64,000 nucleotides of DNA from Deltaproteobacteria bacterium. GTDB lineage: Bacteria; Myxococcota_C; UBA6777. The translations under genes and the position numbers were made by a program. This document shows, in pieces, positions 1 through 9,855 of this stretch (position 1 is its first letter; each line of letters opens with the position of its first letter). The notes beneath the pieces are model-generated. The model was not told the DNA's origin. It did no database searches and worked only from the letters and a program-made list of their open reading frames with translations. The stretch lies in assembly GCA_002731275.1 (NCBI GenBank), contig PCBK01000019.1, forward strand, positions 28,589-92,588, given 5' to 3'.

Positions 1-87
1 ATTTTCAGACTCTTTTTCGCGATATCTTGTCGACTTCTCGTGTTGGGGATATCTGATAGAGGAGAGCGCTCTTTATCCTTTGTGATA

Positions 88-117
88 TTGCCATTTGCAT
101 CGTATCGTGCTTACAAT
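88..117 (+). promoter_or_regulatory. Putative sigma70-type promoter of the first MopE lipoprotein gene
   Basis: TTGCCA at 88-93 and TACAAT at 112-117 are separated by 18 bases. Transcription would begin near 124, about 60 bases before the TTG start at 185. Found by eye from consensus only. Confidence 0.4.
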
Positions 118-184
118 CATCAAAGTAGAGAAGGGTTACTGGGTAGTCCTTCTTTGTGAGCTACGACGATGTGAGAGGTATACT

Positions 185-3100
185 TTGAAACATATCGCTT
201 TCTCCACCAATGTATGGGTGTGTAAAGGTCTTTTGGGTTTGTGTGCTTTGTTTGTCCTTTGGGGAGGGCTGGCGGGCTGTGGCGAGCTGGCTGTCAGGGC
301 GTGTTTTGTCGACGCAGACTGTGAAGGGAATGGAGAAGCGATCTACTGTTACCAACAAAAGTGCAGCACACAGCAGTGTACAGGTGGTGAACGCCGCGAC
401 TGTTACGATGGAAAAGAGGGCACCGCTGACATTGGAAAATGCCGAAAAGGCCTGCAACTCTGTGGCAGTGATGGACTGTGGTCTGCCTGTTTTGGGCAGG
501 TGATTCCGCGCGTTGAGGTTTGTGACCGTGAGGACAACAACTGCGATGGTCAAGTCGATGAGGGCGTTGATTGTTCATGTCAAAAGGGTGAGCGTCAGCG
601 TTGTTTTAACGGACCAGAAGGAGCTTCTGGACAAGGTGAGTGTAAGGCAGGGGTGCAGTTTTGTGAGAATGATTTCAAGTGGGGGCGTTGTCTGGAGCAG
701 TCATTACCAGCCCAGGAGATCTGTGATGAGCGCGACAATGATTGTGATGGACAGATCGACAATGGGTTGACATGTGATTGTGCGCCTGGAAGTTCAAGAG
801 CCTGCTACACCGGACCAGAAGGGACACTTCGTCTCAACGACAGCGATCCCAGGCGTTGTGTCGCAGGGCTGCAATATTGTGGTGCAGACAACAAGTGGGG
901 AGAGTGTGTTGGGCAGATCCTTCCGGCGAGGCGAGAGGCGTGTAACGGTGTTGATGATGATTGTAACGGACTTGTCGACGATAATATCCCCGAAGTCGAG
1001 CGTCTATGTGTCGCTGAAGAAGCCATCGGCGCCTGTCGCAATGGGGTCTTTGTGTGTAATGCCGGTCGACTCTTCTGTGAGCCAGGACAGCCCACTGGCA
1101 AAGAAGTCTGTGGGAATGGAATCGATGATAATTGCGATGGTGAGATTGATGAGTCTTCTGCATGCACGTGCAAACCTGGTGAGACGCGAGATTGTTTTTC
1201 TGGCGATGGCTGTGTGGAAAAAGATGGCAAGTGGAGCTGCACTGGGACATGTCAGTCTGGTACACAATTTTGTCAGTCCAACCAAACGTGGGGAGCGTGT
1301 TTAGGGTCTGTCTCACCCACTGCTGAGACCTGTGATAACAAAGACAACGACTGCGACGGTCAGGTCGACGAAAACCTCACAAGAACTTGTTACGAAGGTG
1401 GCAATCCGACACTTGGAAAAGGTGAGTGCAAAGGCGGCACACAGGTCTGTCAGGCTGGAAAGTGGGGAGCGTGTAATGGTCAGGTGTTGCCTGTCGCCGA
1501 AGCGTGTGATGGAAAAGACAACGATTGTGACGGACTGATCGACAATGGCTGCAAATGTCTCAAAGGGGAGACGCGTGATTGTTACGGTGGGCCTGCTGGG
1601 ACAGAGTTTTACGCTCCATGCAAAAAAGGGACACAAACATGCCTCAGTGATGGGAGTTGGGGCGCGTGTGCAGGGGCTGTGACGCCTTCCCCTGAAGTTT
1701 GTGATGGGAAAGATGATGATTGTGATGGGTTTATCGACAACCAGTCCGGTAAGCCCGAGATGTTAGTGCAGTCTTGTTACACCGGTGCTGCAGGGACGAA
1801 GGAGGTGGGAGACTGTCAGGGCGGTTTGCGAACCTGTCGGGCGGGGGTTTGGGGCGCTTGTCTTGGACAAAAGACACCCACCAGCGAGACATGTAACGGT
1901 ATTGATGACGACTGTGACGGACAAATCGACAACCAAAAAGGGCTCTCTGCGAAGATCGTGCAAAGCTGTTACAGCGGGAGCTCTATAACGGCCGGGACTG
2001 GGAGCTGCAAAGCTGGTACGCAAACTTGTAGCAATGGTGCATGGTCTGTCTGTACAGGAGCCGTTACACCCATTGCAGAACAGTGCAACAACAAAGACGA
2101 CGACTGCAACGGCTTGATCGATGATGGTCTTAGCCAGGCCTGTTACTCTGGGCCTGCTGGGACACTTGGGAATGGGCGCTGTCAAGCTGGTGTACAAAGC
2201 TGTCAGGCCGGTCAGTGGGGGGCGTGTATCGGAGAGGTGACGCCTTCATTGAGTGAGGCCTGTGATGGGCAAGATGATAACTGTGACGGATTCACTGATG
2301 AAGGTTGTGTGTGCAAAAAAGGCAATGTGCAAAAGTGCTATAGTGGACCTGCCGGAACGCAGCAACATTCCCCCTGCCAACAAGGCACCCAGACCTGTCT
2401 CGGAAATGGGAGTTGGGGGGCGTGTACTGGGGAGGTTCAGCCTACAACGGAGGTGTGTGATGGTGTTGACAATGACTGTGATGGTCTTGTTGATGATGGC
2501 ATCGAACGCAGCTGCTATACAGGTCCCAATGGCACTGTCGGTAGGGGAGAGTGCAAAAGAGGCAGACAAGTTTGTGTTAACGGAAGTTGGGGAGCGTGTA
2601 CTGGAGAGAGTAAACCTCTTGCGGAGGTCTGCGATGGGAAAGACAATGATTGCGATGGGTGGATTGATAACCAGTTCAATCAAAAAGTAAGACTTCTGAG
2701 AGATTGTTACTCTGCTGCAGCTGTCACCCGTAAAATTGGTGAGTGTAAAGACGGTGTCCAATATTGCCAGGGAGGGGCGTGGTCTGCGTGTTTTGGCGAT
2801 GTGACCCCTGTCACCGAATTATGCAACGGTAAAGATGATGACTGTGATGGTCAGGTCGATGAGGGGTTGACGCAAGCTTGTTCCTCTACATGTGGCACGG
2901 GAAGTCGGGCGTGTGTGGGAGGGAGCTGGTCTAACAACTGTGTCATACCAACACAACAAGAACGCTGCAACCAGAGAGATGATGACTGTGATGGTCTTGT
3001 CGACGAAGGGTGTCAGTGTGGTCAGTGTCAGTTTGACGTGGACTGTACGTCAGGCGCAAAGGTTGGAAAGTGTGTACAAGGACACTGTCTACATACCTGC

Positions 3101-3394
3101 AACACGCTGTCTTGCTTGCCTGCGTTCACTTGCGCGTCTTCTGGAAACTTGAAGGATCTCTGTACACCACCTCAACTCGGAACCACTGGAAATTTTGTAT
3201 GGTCTTGTGCGAATTATCTCGCGTACGGCCAGTCATGTACCAACTCTTCGGCTGGAGCGTTGGGGTGTGGTGGGCAGGATGCAACCAACGAAACCGGTGG
3301 TTATTGTCTGTCACGCACATGTCAAGTGCACTGTCGCAAAGATGGCGATTGTCTAGGCTCAATCACAAAGTGTGTGAATAACATGTGTCGGTAA
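185..3394 (+). CDS. Lipoprotein with 14 MopE-type metal-binding repeats
   Basis: A 1069-residue secreted protein. The TTG start at 185 is preferred because AGAGG lies six bases upstream and it gives a compact signal peptide ending in the lipobox LAGC; the frame stays open upstream to a TTG at 95. The mature protein is a run of Cys-rich units of about 70 residues, each with a C-x-C..D-N/D-DCDG-x-x-D-E/N core. I count 14 cores, for example CDGKDNDCDGLIDNG. Between cores are CY-x-GP-x-GT and GxCxxGxQxC..GxWGxC segments. The core matches the 'putative metal-binding motif' (MopE, PF11617) and also resembles EF-hand/thrombospondin type 3 calcium loops. The last 130 residues are a different Cys-rich domain without the acidic motif. 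Probably surface-exposed; ligand unknown. It is convergent with the peptidase gene at 3418. Confidence 0.85.
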   Translation: MKHIAFSTNVWVCKGLLGLCALFVLWGGLAGCGELAVRACFVDADCEGNGEAIYCYQQKCSTQQCTGGERRDCYDGKEGTADIGKCRKGLQLCGSDGLWSACFGQVIPRVEVCDREDNNCDGQVDEGVDCSCQKGERQRCFNGPEGASGQGECKAGVQFCENDFKWGRCLEQSLPAQEICDERDNDCDGQIDNGLTCDCAPGSSRACYTGPEGTLRLNDSDPRRCVAGLQYCGADNKWGECVGQILPARREACNGVDDDCNGLVDDNIPEVERLCVAEEAIGACRNGVFVCNAGRLFCEPGQPTGKEVCGNGIDDNCDGEIDESSACTCKPGETRDCFSGDGCVEKDGKWSCTGTCQSGTQFCQSNQTWGACLGSVSPTAETCDNKDNDCDGQVDENLTRTCYEGGNPTLGKGECKGGTQVCQAGKWGACNGQVLPVAEACDGKDNDCDGLIDNGCKCLKGETRDCYGGPAGTEFYAPCKKGTQTCLSDGSWGACAGAVTPSPEVCDGKDDDCDGFIDNQSGKPEMLVQSCYTGAAGTKEVGDCQGGLRTCRAGVWGACLGQKTPTSETCNGIDDDCDGQIDNQKGLSAKIVQSCYSGSSITAGTGSCKAGTQTCSNGAWSVCTGAVTPIAEQCNNKDDDCNGLIDDGLSQACYSGPAGTLGNGRCQAGVQSCQAGQWGACIGEVTPSLSEACDGQDDNCDGFTDEGCVCKKGNVQKCYSGPAGTQQHSPCQQGTQTCLGNGSWGACTGEVQPTTEVCDGVDNDCDGLVDDGIERSCYTGPNGTVGRGECKRGRQVCVNGSWGACTGESKPLAEVCDGKDNDCDGWIDNQFNQKVRLLRDCYSAAAVTRKIGECKDGVQYCQGGAWSACFGDVTPVTELCNGKDDDCDGQVDEGLTQACSSTCGTGSRACVGGSWSNNCVIPTQQERCNQRDDDCDGLVDEGCQCGQCQFDVDCTSGAKVGKCVQGHCLHTCNTLSCLPAFTCASSGNLKDLCTPPQLGTTGNFVWSCANYLAYGQSCTNSSAGALGCGGQDATNETGGYCLSRTCQVHCRKDGDCLGSITKCVNNMCR

Positions 3395-3417
3395 GGAGGA
3401 GGGCGTTTTCTACGGTT

Positions 3418-4788
3418 TTATCTTTTGAAAGGTGTCGAGAGGAAGAGACCCGCGTAGAGGAACCCAAGGGCAAATTGGTCGAGATCGAAGGATTCATTGG
3501 GCGCGTGGATGCGGTCTTCCTCAAGTCCAAATCCGACGAGCAGGGGTTCTGCGCCCGAGAGCGTTGCGAGATCTGCGACGATCGGGATGGAGATGCCTTC
3601 CCACGCGAGGACTGTCTCGTGTTCGCCGAGCTGGTTGAGGATTGTACGTGTATGTTGAATCAGAGGGGACTGGGAGCTGAGGAGGATCGCAGGGCCACCC
3701 GCTGTGGCATGTCGGATCGTCATCTTGAGCCCTTTGGGAGCGTGTTTTCTGGTATGTGTGAGTAGCTGCTCTAAACTCTTTTCGGGATCCTGATGACCGA
3801 CGAGGCGGGCTGAGAATTTGGCAGTGGCCTGGGCGGGGATGATCGTCTTCACACCTTGCCCTCCATATCCGGAGTGGAACCCGTTTACCTCCAGGGTTGG
3901 ACGAAATCCACGACTCTCTATCGCGTTAAAGGCTTTCTCTCCACCGATAGGTTCAACCCCAAATTGTTCGATATAGGTCTGTGTGTCAAACGGGAATTGA
4001 TTGGCGAGCGCCCGGTCTTCTTCGGAGATGTGGGCGACATCATCGTAAAAGCCTTCGACAGTGATGTGGCCGTCTTCATCGTGGAAGGTCGCGATCAATC
4101 GGGCCAACTCTACGGCTGGGTTTTTGACCATACCACCGTGAGCGCCGGAGTGCAGGTCACTGGTGATACCCGAGAGCTCGACTTCGAAGTAGGCGATCCC
4201 ACGAAGTCCCATGCTGATCGCTGGAATGCCCGGCGCAGGTGCGCACGTGTCACACACCATCAGGATATCTGCTTGTAATGTGTCCTTCCACGCCTGTGCA
4301 GCCTCTGCGAGTCCCGGACTACCGATCTCCTCTTCGCCTTCGAGCATAAATTTGATGTTATACGCGAGCGCGTCTTGTGAGATGAGCGTTTCGAGCGCCT
4401 TCAGGACGTAAAAAGTCTGGCCTTTGTTGTCTTGTGCGCCACGTACATAGAGGCGGTTGCCTTTGCGCGTGGGGGTAAATGGTTCGGACTCCCAAAGCTC
4501 TAGAGGGTCGACTGGTTGAACGTCATAGTGTCCGTAGTAGAGGACCGTTGGCGCGTCGTCGCTGACGTGATAGGTCGCGAAGACAACTGGCTTGGCGTCT
4601 TTTTCGAGGAGCGTGGCGTCCATCCCCATCCCTTGAAGATGGGAGACGAGCCATGAGGCGCAGGCTTCGCAGTCAGCCTGATGGGCTTCCATTGCGCTGA
4701 TGCTTGGGAACGCGAGGAAGGTCTCCCACTCTTGCATATAGCGTGATTGGTGTTGTTTGTAGATCGTTTGTAAGGTTTCTTTGTTCAC
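3418..4788 (-). CDS. M20 family metallo-dipeptidase
   Basis: A 456-residue zinc peptidase of the M20 (ArgE/DapE/CPG2) family. Visible motifs are GHYDVQPVDP, with the first metal-binding His and following Asp, AQDNKG with the bridging Asp, GEEEIGS with the catalytic Glu, and DLHSGAHGG at the start of the dimerisation lid. These are typical of intracellular M20 dipeptidases; substrate cannot be read from sequence. The GTG start at 4788 is chosen because AGAGGAG lies five bases upstream and it overlaps the stop of the upstream transglutaminase gene (GTGA), implying translational coupling. It is the last gene of the moxR-DUF58-tgpA block and could process peptides released by that system, which is inference. 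No signal peptide is visible. Confidence 0.88.
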   Translation of the reverse strand: MNKETLQTIYKQHQSRYMQEWETFLAFPSISAMEAHQADCEACASWLVSHLQGMGMDATLLEKDAKPVVFATYHVSDDAPTVLYYGHYDVQPVDPLELWESEPFTPTRKGNRLYVRGAQDNKGQTFYVLKALETLISQDALAYNIKFMLEGEEEIGSPGLAEAAQAWKDTLQADILMVCDTCAPAPGIPAISMGLRGIAYFEVELSGITSDLHSGAHGGMVKNPAVELARLIATFHDEDGHITVEGFYDDVAHISEEDRALANQFPFDTQTYIEQFGVEPIGGEKAFNAIESRGFRPTLEVNGFHSGYGGQGVKTIIPAQATAKFSARLVGHQDPEKSLEQLLTHTRKHAPKGLKMTIRHATAGGPAILLSSQSPLIQHTRTILNQLGEHETVLAWEGISIPIVADLATLSGAEPLLVGFGLEEDRIHAPNESFDLDQFALGFLYAGLFLSTPFKR

Positions 4789-7025
4789 GTCGACTCCTCT
4801 GTGTCGCTGGAGTGGAGGGGAGGTCTTTTCGTTTGTTGCAGGGCATCGTGGCACGTTTGCAAGAGATGTTCAAGCTGCATGAGCATCTCTTGGGAGGGTG
4901 TCTCCGGACAAAAGCGGATGGTGTTGTACTGCGCGACGAAGGCTTGTAGAGGTGCAAGTGGCAAGGTCGATGTTTCTTTATGAAGCCTTTGGAGGTATGC
5001 GTCGGGGGATTCGTGTGGAGCGATTGGGGAGAGTTGTGTCTCAAGTGTGGAGAGGAGAGAGAGGAGGTGTGTTTGTGCTTGTTGTTTATGCGATGCGATC
5101 GGTGAGAGCGTTTTTTTGCCTGTTTGAGGGTGCCAGCGTCGGCGCAGAAACGCCAGCCACGTGTGCCGTAGGATGATGAGCAAAGCAGTGAGGGACACAC
5201 TGATAAAGATCAACCACGTAAGGGGGGTGGTCAGCCACAAGAGGAGCTGTGATAGCCAGACTTTCCAATCTTTTTTCAAGTCGATGTTTCGGAGCCAAAA
5301 GACAAATCGTTTGAGTTGGATCATCGTCCAGGAGAGGAAGTGTGACAGTGAGCTCGCGGAGCCTGGAGGGTTATGTTGTGTGAGTGATTGGGGAGATGTG
5401 GGATCGAAAGCCTGCCATCTTCGGGTTTTGGGATCGTAGACTTCGGTCCAGGCATGTGCGTCGCGCTGGCGGACCAGCCAATGGCCTGCGTAGGTGTTGT
5501 ATTCACGGACCATAAACCCACCGGCGACGCGAGCATGATAACCCAATGAGCGCATCATGAGGGTCATCCCTGAGGCAAAATATTCGCAGTATGCAGGGCG
5601 CTTGTTGAGGATAAAATCGACGATGGGGTCGCCTTTGTCTGCGAGTCGTACCTTGAGGCTATATGTGTAGTGTTTGTGGAAATAGTCCTGGAGCGCCTGT
5701 GCCGCGCGGAGAGGGTCGTGAGGGAGGCCTTGTGTGATCCGTTGTGCGAGAGGGCGCAGCTGTGCATAGAGCGCGACCATATCGTTATGGCGTTTTGCAC
5801 TGATACGCCGCAGCGTCGGAATATTGAGATCATAGACGATGTGTCCCGGGAGCCCGTGTGTCGTACGCTGTGTGAGTGTCGTCGTCGTAAACGATTGCAG
5901 GTAGTTAGGGGGATGGCATTCGATGATGTTCCCTTGTCTACGGTGACATTTGACTTGTTTGGGGATTTCGAGTGTGATGGCCCCGTAGGGGAGGGGGATA
6001 CTGCCCTTGAGGTTGACGTACAGTTTGACGTCGTATGAGGCACGAGGGAGGTACGTCGGCGTGTTCGATGATTGGGTGGAGGGCGCGTACTTATGGGGGT
6101 GAGCGATGAATAAGAAGTGTTGTTTTTGTTGGGAGGTGGCTTGTTTTTTGAGTGGGATTTTGCTGCTCGAACGGCTCCAGAGTCCTTTCCTGTAGTATGT
6201 GAGCAGTTGTGTACGGAGGTAGCCAGGGGGACGGGGGCCGCTGATCGTCGCAACCCATTGGTTGGAGAGCGTGACTTGTTGTCGTCTGCGCATCCTCATG
6301 GTTGAGGAGCCACCAATATTGCCCGAGTAAACCTTGAGATGGAAGAAGTTCCCGATCAGCTCTGGAATACGTTGCTCGGCCTGCAAAAGAAGCGTGATAC
6401 TCCCCCACATCCCCAGCCCAACGATCGCACCCCAAAATGAGAACAACGCCAATTGTTTAAGATTGGGGAGCCACAGTTGTCCCTGACTTTCTCTGCGGTG
6501 GGCGGTTAACAACGCACATAGGAACATGCTCAGGCAGTAAAAGTACAACAGGGCTGTATAGAGAGGCTGATGGCCCTGAAAAAAGCCGGTGCAAAAGACG
6601 ATCCAGCCGGTCAATAAGTAGATCGCCCATCCTCGTCCTTTTGGCGCAAAGGGGACATGCCACAAGACGATCAATGCAGCAGAAGCCCAGAGACTCGACT
6701 GTACGAGAAACCATAGCGGAAAGGTCGGATTGGAGACATGTTGAAGGCCCTTTCCACCACGTAGGGCAAAGGATATGTAGAGCCAAACGACCAGCCATAG
6801 TCCGAGCCCCTGGAGGATTGTGGCTGGGAGACGTTGGCGTGTTGGCCAGGGGAAGAACGTCGTGCGAAAATATGTCGTGAGCAGGAGGATGGTACACAGT
6901 ATGCCCCACAGCAGATCGTTGGAGGCAATCATGATGAGCGCGATGGATGAAAGTGTCGGTGCGAGATACCAGGCACTCGGTCGTTTGGAAGTGTATTGTT
7001 GGAAGAATGGATCGCGCTCAATCAT
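4785..7025 (-). CDS. TgpA-like membrane transglutaminase (DUF3488-transglutaminase-DUF4129 architecture)
   Basis: A 746-residue membrane protein. The first 200 residues hold several hydrophobic segments (DUF3488-like). A periplasmic region follows with a transglutaminase-like Cys-His-Asp triad: Cys near 480 in RPAYCEYFAS, His near 523 in DAHAWTEVY, Asp near 540 in FDPTSP. A final transmembrane segment near 600 precedes a cytoplasmic tail like DUF4129. This is the arrangement of Pseudomonas TgpA, whose periplasmic domain has transglutaminase activity. The ATG overlaps the stop of the DUF58 gene (ATGA) and its own stop overlaps the peptidase start, so three genes are coupled. MoxR/DUF58/TgpA trios are widespread; their molecular job remains poorly defined. 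Confidence 0.9.
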   Translation of the reverse strand: MIERDPFFQQYTSKRPSAWYLAPTLSSIALIMIASNDLLWGILCTILLLTTYFRTTFFPWPTRQRLPATILQGLGLWLVVWLYISFALRGGKGLQHVSNPTFPLWFLVQSSLWASAALIVLWHVPFAPKGRGWAIYLLTGWIVFCTGFFQGHQPLYTALLYFYCLSMFLCALLTAHRRESQGQLWLPNLKQLALFSFWGAIVGLGMWGSITLLLQAEQRIPELIGNFFHLKVYSGNIGGSSTMRMRRRQQVTLSNQWVATISGPRPPGYLRTQLLTYYRKGLWSRSSSKIPLKKQATSQQKQHFLFIAHPHKYAPSTQSSNTPTYLPRASYDVKLYVNLKGSIPLPYGAITLEIPKQVKCHRRQGNIIECHPPNYLQSFTTTTLTQRTTHGLPGHIVYDLNIPTLRRISAKRHNDMVALYAQLRPLAQRITQGLPHDPLRAAQALQDYFHKHYTYSLKVRLADKGDPIVDFILNKRPAYCEYFASGMTLMMRSLGYHARVAGGFMVREYNTYAGHWLVRQRDAHAWTEVYDPKTRRWQAFDPTSPQSLTQHNPPGSASSLSHFLSWTMIQLKRFVFWLRNIDLKKDWKVWLSQLLLWLTTPLTWLIFISVSLTALLIILRHTWLAFLRRRWHPQTGKKTLSPIASHKQQAQTHLLSLLSTLETQLSPIAPHESPDAYLQRLHKETSTLPLAPLQAFVAQYNTIRFCPETPSQEMLMQLEHLLQTCHDALQQTKRPPLHSSDTEEST

Positions 7026-8287
7026 CTTGTTTCACCTGTGGAGCGACTCTTTACAAAGGAGAGTCCACATCCTTCTTGTGGTGTGTGGACTGGGAGTTTC
7101 ATGTATTGCAATGGTGGGTGTGTTGGAAGAGGGAGCGTGGTCTCTTCGTCTCTGAGCACGAGCACTCTTGTCGCAACGTCATGTTTGTGGAGCTGTTGGA
7201 TCAACTGTCTTCGGGGTGTATCCCAGTCCAAGAAGAGCGCGATGACAGCTGTCAGTTGGGTCGATTTGGGGAGCAACTCTGCGCTCAATGTCGCCCAATT
7301 GATCGTCGCAGAAGGGTTCAGGCAGGCGAGAATCTCCAGGATGTGTTCGAGATGTGCGAGAGAGCGTCCAGCCTGAAAGTGATGTATGTCTTCTCCTGCG
7401 GCGAACACGTCGATGATGTAATCTTGGTGGGAGAGGACATCTGCGATACTCGCTGCGAGAGATAATGCGCTCTCAAAAGCCTGCGGCTCAGTGGGCTGAT
7501 CCCATTCGCTGTCGAGCAGGAGGGCGAGTCGGACAAAATACTCCTCCTGGTACACTTTGATGACAGGTTTGTTTTGCCGGGCCCATGAAGCCCAATGGAT
7601 GTGTCGTGGGTTATCACCTTCTTTGTAATCTCGTGTGTGCATAAACTCAGAAGAGTCCCCAACATCGGAGGAGAGCAGAATCCCACCGGGCTGGTGTTGA
7701 CGCCCTGTTGGGACCTCAAAGGAGGTTAGCTTTCGGAAGGCCGGGTAGACGAGGAAAGGGGTCTGTTGTTTATACCGTGCGAGTCCATTCCACAGGCCGA
7801 GAGGGAACGCCGAGAGAACACCGATCTCTGAGAGGTGGTATGCACCTCGTTTCGGGCAGTAAAGTGTTTGGCGGAGTGTTTGACTTTCGCCGGCGTTGAG
7901 TTGTGAGAGTTGGCTAGGCGTCCATTCTCTTCGGTTGGGGAGCGTGAATGGCAATCGCCACTCCATGATGTCGAGTTGATATTGTGTTCTATTTGTCTGG
8001 TTGGTGATTTTGATGTCATAGGAGAGTGTTTTGCCTGCGGTGCCGTTGGGGACATGGAGGCGCTGGACGTGGAGTTGTTTTCTGCGCTTGATAGACGACA
8101 GGGTCGACACGACCATCATCAGCGCAAAAAACATCCACGGAATATAGAGGGGGATGGAGAAGTTACTCGCGCCACCCAAGCCAAAACCCAAGAGCAAAAC
8201 AAAGTACGCACGACCTACAGGGGTGAGTCGTTTTGTGAAGAGGTTGTAAAGCCATCGAAGCGGAGAGACAGGCGTTGTAGTGTTCAT
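7022..8287 (-). CDS. DUF58 domain protein, MoxR partner
   Basis: A 421-residue protein with two hydrophobic segments near residues 25-70 and a C-terminal DUF58 region. The family signature is clear in RDYKEGDNPRHIHWASWAR, followed by a von Willebrand A-like fold segment beginning LALLLDSEW. The ATG at 8287 is preferred over the in-frame start at 8317 because AGAGG sits five bases upstream. It lies between moxR and the TgpA-like gene and overlaps the latter by four bases. DUF58 proteins are thought to act as membrane-anchored partners of MoxR AAA+ ATPases; the client here is unknown. Confidence 0.9.
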   Translation of the reverse strand: MNTTTPVSPLRWLYNLFTKRLTPVGRAYFVLLLGFGLGGASNFSIPLYIPWMFFALMMVVSTLSSIKRRKQLHVQRLHVPNGTAGKTLSYDIKITNQTNRTQYQLDIMEWRLPFTLPNRREWTPSQLSQLNAGESQTLRQTLYCPKRGAYHLSEIGVLSAFPLGLWNGLARYKQQTPFLVYPAFRKLTSFEVPTGRQHQPGGILLSSDVGDSSEFMHTRDYKEGDNPRHIHWASWARQNKPVIKVYQEEYFVRLALLLDSEWDQPTEPQAFESALSLAASIADVLSHQDYIIDVFAAGEDIHHFQAGRSLAHLEHILEILACLNPSATINWATLSAELLPKSTQLTAVIALFLDWDTPRRQLIQQLHKHDVATRVLVLRDEETTLPLPTHPPLQYMKLPVHTPQEGCGLSFVKSRSTGETR

Positions 8288-8322
8288 CGAGACCTCTTTT
8301 GTCGGCTTTTCTTGCAACGGTC

Positions 8323-9261
8323 TTACCGGGGAACGGGCGTCTTTTTGATGATTTCTTCGACGACGTGGTGTTGTTGTGTCCCTTCGTAGCGTGCTTCGGT
8401 GTTGAGTACGAGTCTGTGGGCGAGGCTCGCGACAGCGACGGATTGGATATCTTGTGGGAGCACAAACGCGCGTTTGTTGAGAAAGGCATGTGCGCGGGCC
8501 GACGCGAGCAAGGCAAGCGCGCCACGAGGCGAAGCGCCGAGTCGGATCGCCGCGTGTTGTCTGGTGGCCTTGACGAGCTGCATGAGATAGTCGACGACGG
8601 ACTCTTCGATGGAGATATTTTGTACGTGCGCTTGTAGTTGTGCGACCTCTTGTGGTGTCAGCACCTGTTCGAGCGTTTCGAGACGTGTCGTGCCACCGCG
8701 ACCGAGGAGGATGTTTTTTTCTTCTTCTGTTGGAGGGTATCCAATACTCAAGCGAAGGGTGAAGCGGTCGAGTTGGGCTTCTGGTAGTGGGTACGTCCCA
8801 TGGGAGTCGATCGGGTTTTGCGTCGCGATCACGAAGAAGGGCGCCTCAAGTGGTCTGGATTTTCCATCAATCGAAACCTGTCTTTCTCCCATGGCTTCGA
8901 GTAGTGCGGATTGTGTCCTGGGTGATGCACGGTTGATCTCGTCTGCGAGCAAGATGTGGCAAAAGATCGGCCCTGGGTTAAAGCGAAACGTTCCTTCTTT
9001 TGGGTTGTAAATGGAGACACCAACGATGTCCGTTGGCAGGAGGTCAGGGGTAAATTGGAGGCGGCTGAGGGTGCCTCCTATGCAGCGTGCGAGTGCTTTG
9101 GCGAGGGTTGTCTTTCCAACACCTGGGATATCTTCGAGTAAGATGTGGCCGCCTGTGAGCAGGCCTATGAGGCAAAGATCAATGACCTCATCTTTTCCAA
9201 CAACAACGCGACGAATCGCCTGTCGAATTGGATCGAGTGAGAGCTTCGTTTCAGTGGACAA
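8323..9261 (-). CDS. MoxR family AAA+ ATPase
   Basis: A 312-residue AAA+ ATPase. It has Walker A GVGKTT, Walker B with sensor LADEINRASPRTQSALLEAM, sensor 1 FVIATQNPIDSHGTYPLPEAQLDRF (split here only for description) and the C-terminal lid with SPRGALALLASARA, all characteristic of MoxR. The TTG at 9261 is taken as start because AAGGAAGG lies five bases upstream and the length then matches the family (about 310-330); the frame stays open upstream. It heads the block of four coupled or closely spaced genes ending at 3418. MoxR proteins usually act as chaperone-like ATPases for metal insertion or complex assembly. Confidence 0.92.
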   Translation of the reverse strand: MSTETKLSLDPIRQAIRRVVVGKDEVIDLCLIGLLTGGHILLEDIPGVGKTTLAKALARCIGGTLSRLQFTPDLLPTDIVGVSIYNPKEGTFRFNPGPIFCHILLADEINRASPRTQSALLEAMGERQVSIDGKSRPLEAPFFVIATQNPIDSHGTYPLPEAQLDRFTLRLSIGYPPTEEEKNILLGRGGTTRLETLEQVLTPQEVAQLQAHVQNISIEESVVDYLMQLVKATRQHAAIRLGASPRGALALLASARAHAFLNKRAFVLPQDIQSVAVASLAHRLVLNTEARYEGTQQHHVVEEIIKKTPVPR

Positions 9262-9415
9262 AGTCGCCTTCCTTTGCGTTGTAGGTTGCTTTTCGCAAAA
9301 TGTGTCTATGGCAGTATAGTCCACTTGGAGGGGCGTGTCATTCTGGATAGAGAAGGCGTTTGAAATGTTTGGTGATTTCGGGGGGGATGTAAATGTATTG
9401 GAGAGGGGGGAGGGA

Positions 9416-9805
9416 TCAGGTGCGGTTGTGCTTTTGGGCAGCAGCTTTGATCTCGTTGAGGGAGTATGTGTCCGGCCCATATCTTCCGATAATCACGATG
9501 TCTTCGTCATCTTGTGCGAGCAAGAAGGGCACCTCAATATCTGCGCGGAGTGTATAATCTCCAGGTGGCTTGAGGACTTCGATCTCGTCGCCTTTTGCGG
9601 CGATGTTGCCAAAGAGTACATCTTTGACGTGCAGGATGATCCGTTGCCAGGGCAGGACCCTGGGCGTATCGACGATACCGTCTTCTTCACCAACCTCTGG
9701 GACAACATCTTGCTCGCCTTGTGAGAGGACACGTGTAATCTCAGCGACCACAGCGCATTCTGCTTCGGGGAGCACTTCGTCGATTGGTTCGGGTGGGATG
9801 GCCAT
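9416..9805 (-). CDS. Small acidic protein of unknown function
   Basis: A 129-residue protein with no signal peptide or membrane segment. The sequence looks genuinely coding: alternating beta-like segments such as WQRIILHVKDVLFG and DIEVPFLLAQDDEDIVIIGRYG are followed by a short helix. I do not recognise a family. Two ATGs occur in tandem; the second, at 9805, has AGGAG five bases upstream and is preferred. It lies 50 bases after the calpain-like gene and 154 bases before moxR, all on the same strand, so it may be co-transcribed with either. Confidence 0.65.
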   Translation of the reverse strand: MAIPPEPIDEVLPEAECAVVAEITRVLSQGEQDVVPEVGEEDGIVDTPRVLPWQRIILHVKDVLFGNIAAKGDEIEVLKPPGDYTLRADIEVPFLLAQDDEDIVIIGRYGPDTYSLNEIKAAAQKHNRT

Positions 9806-9855
9806 CATCTCTCCTTTTTGGGTGATGTCATGGGGAAAGGTATGTGTTGGATGGG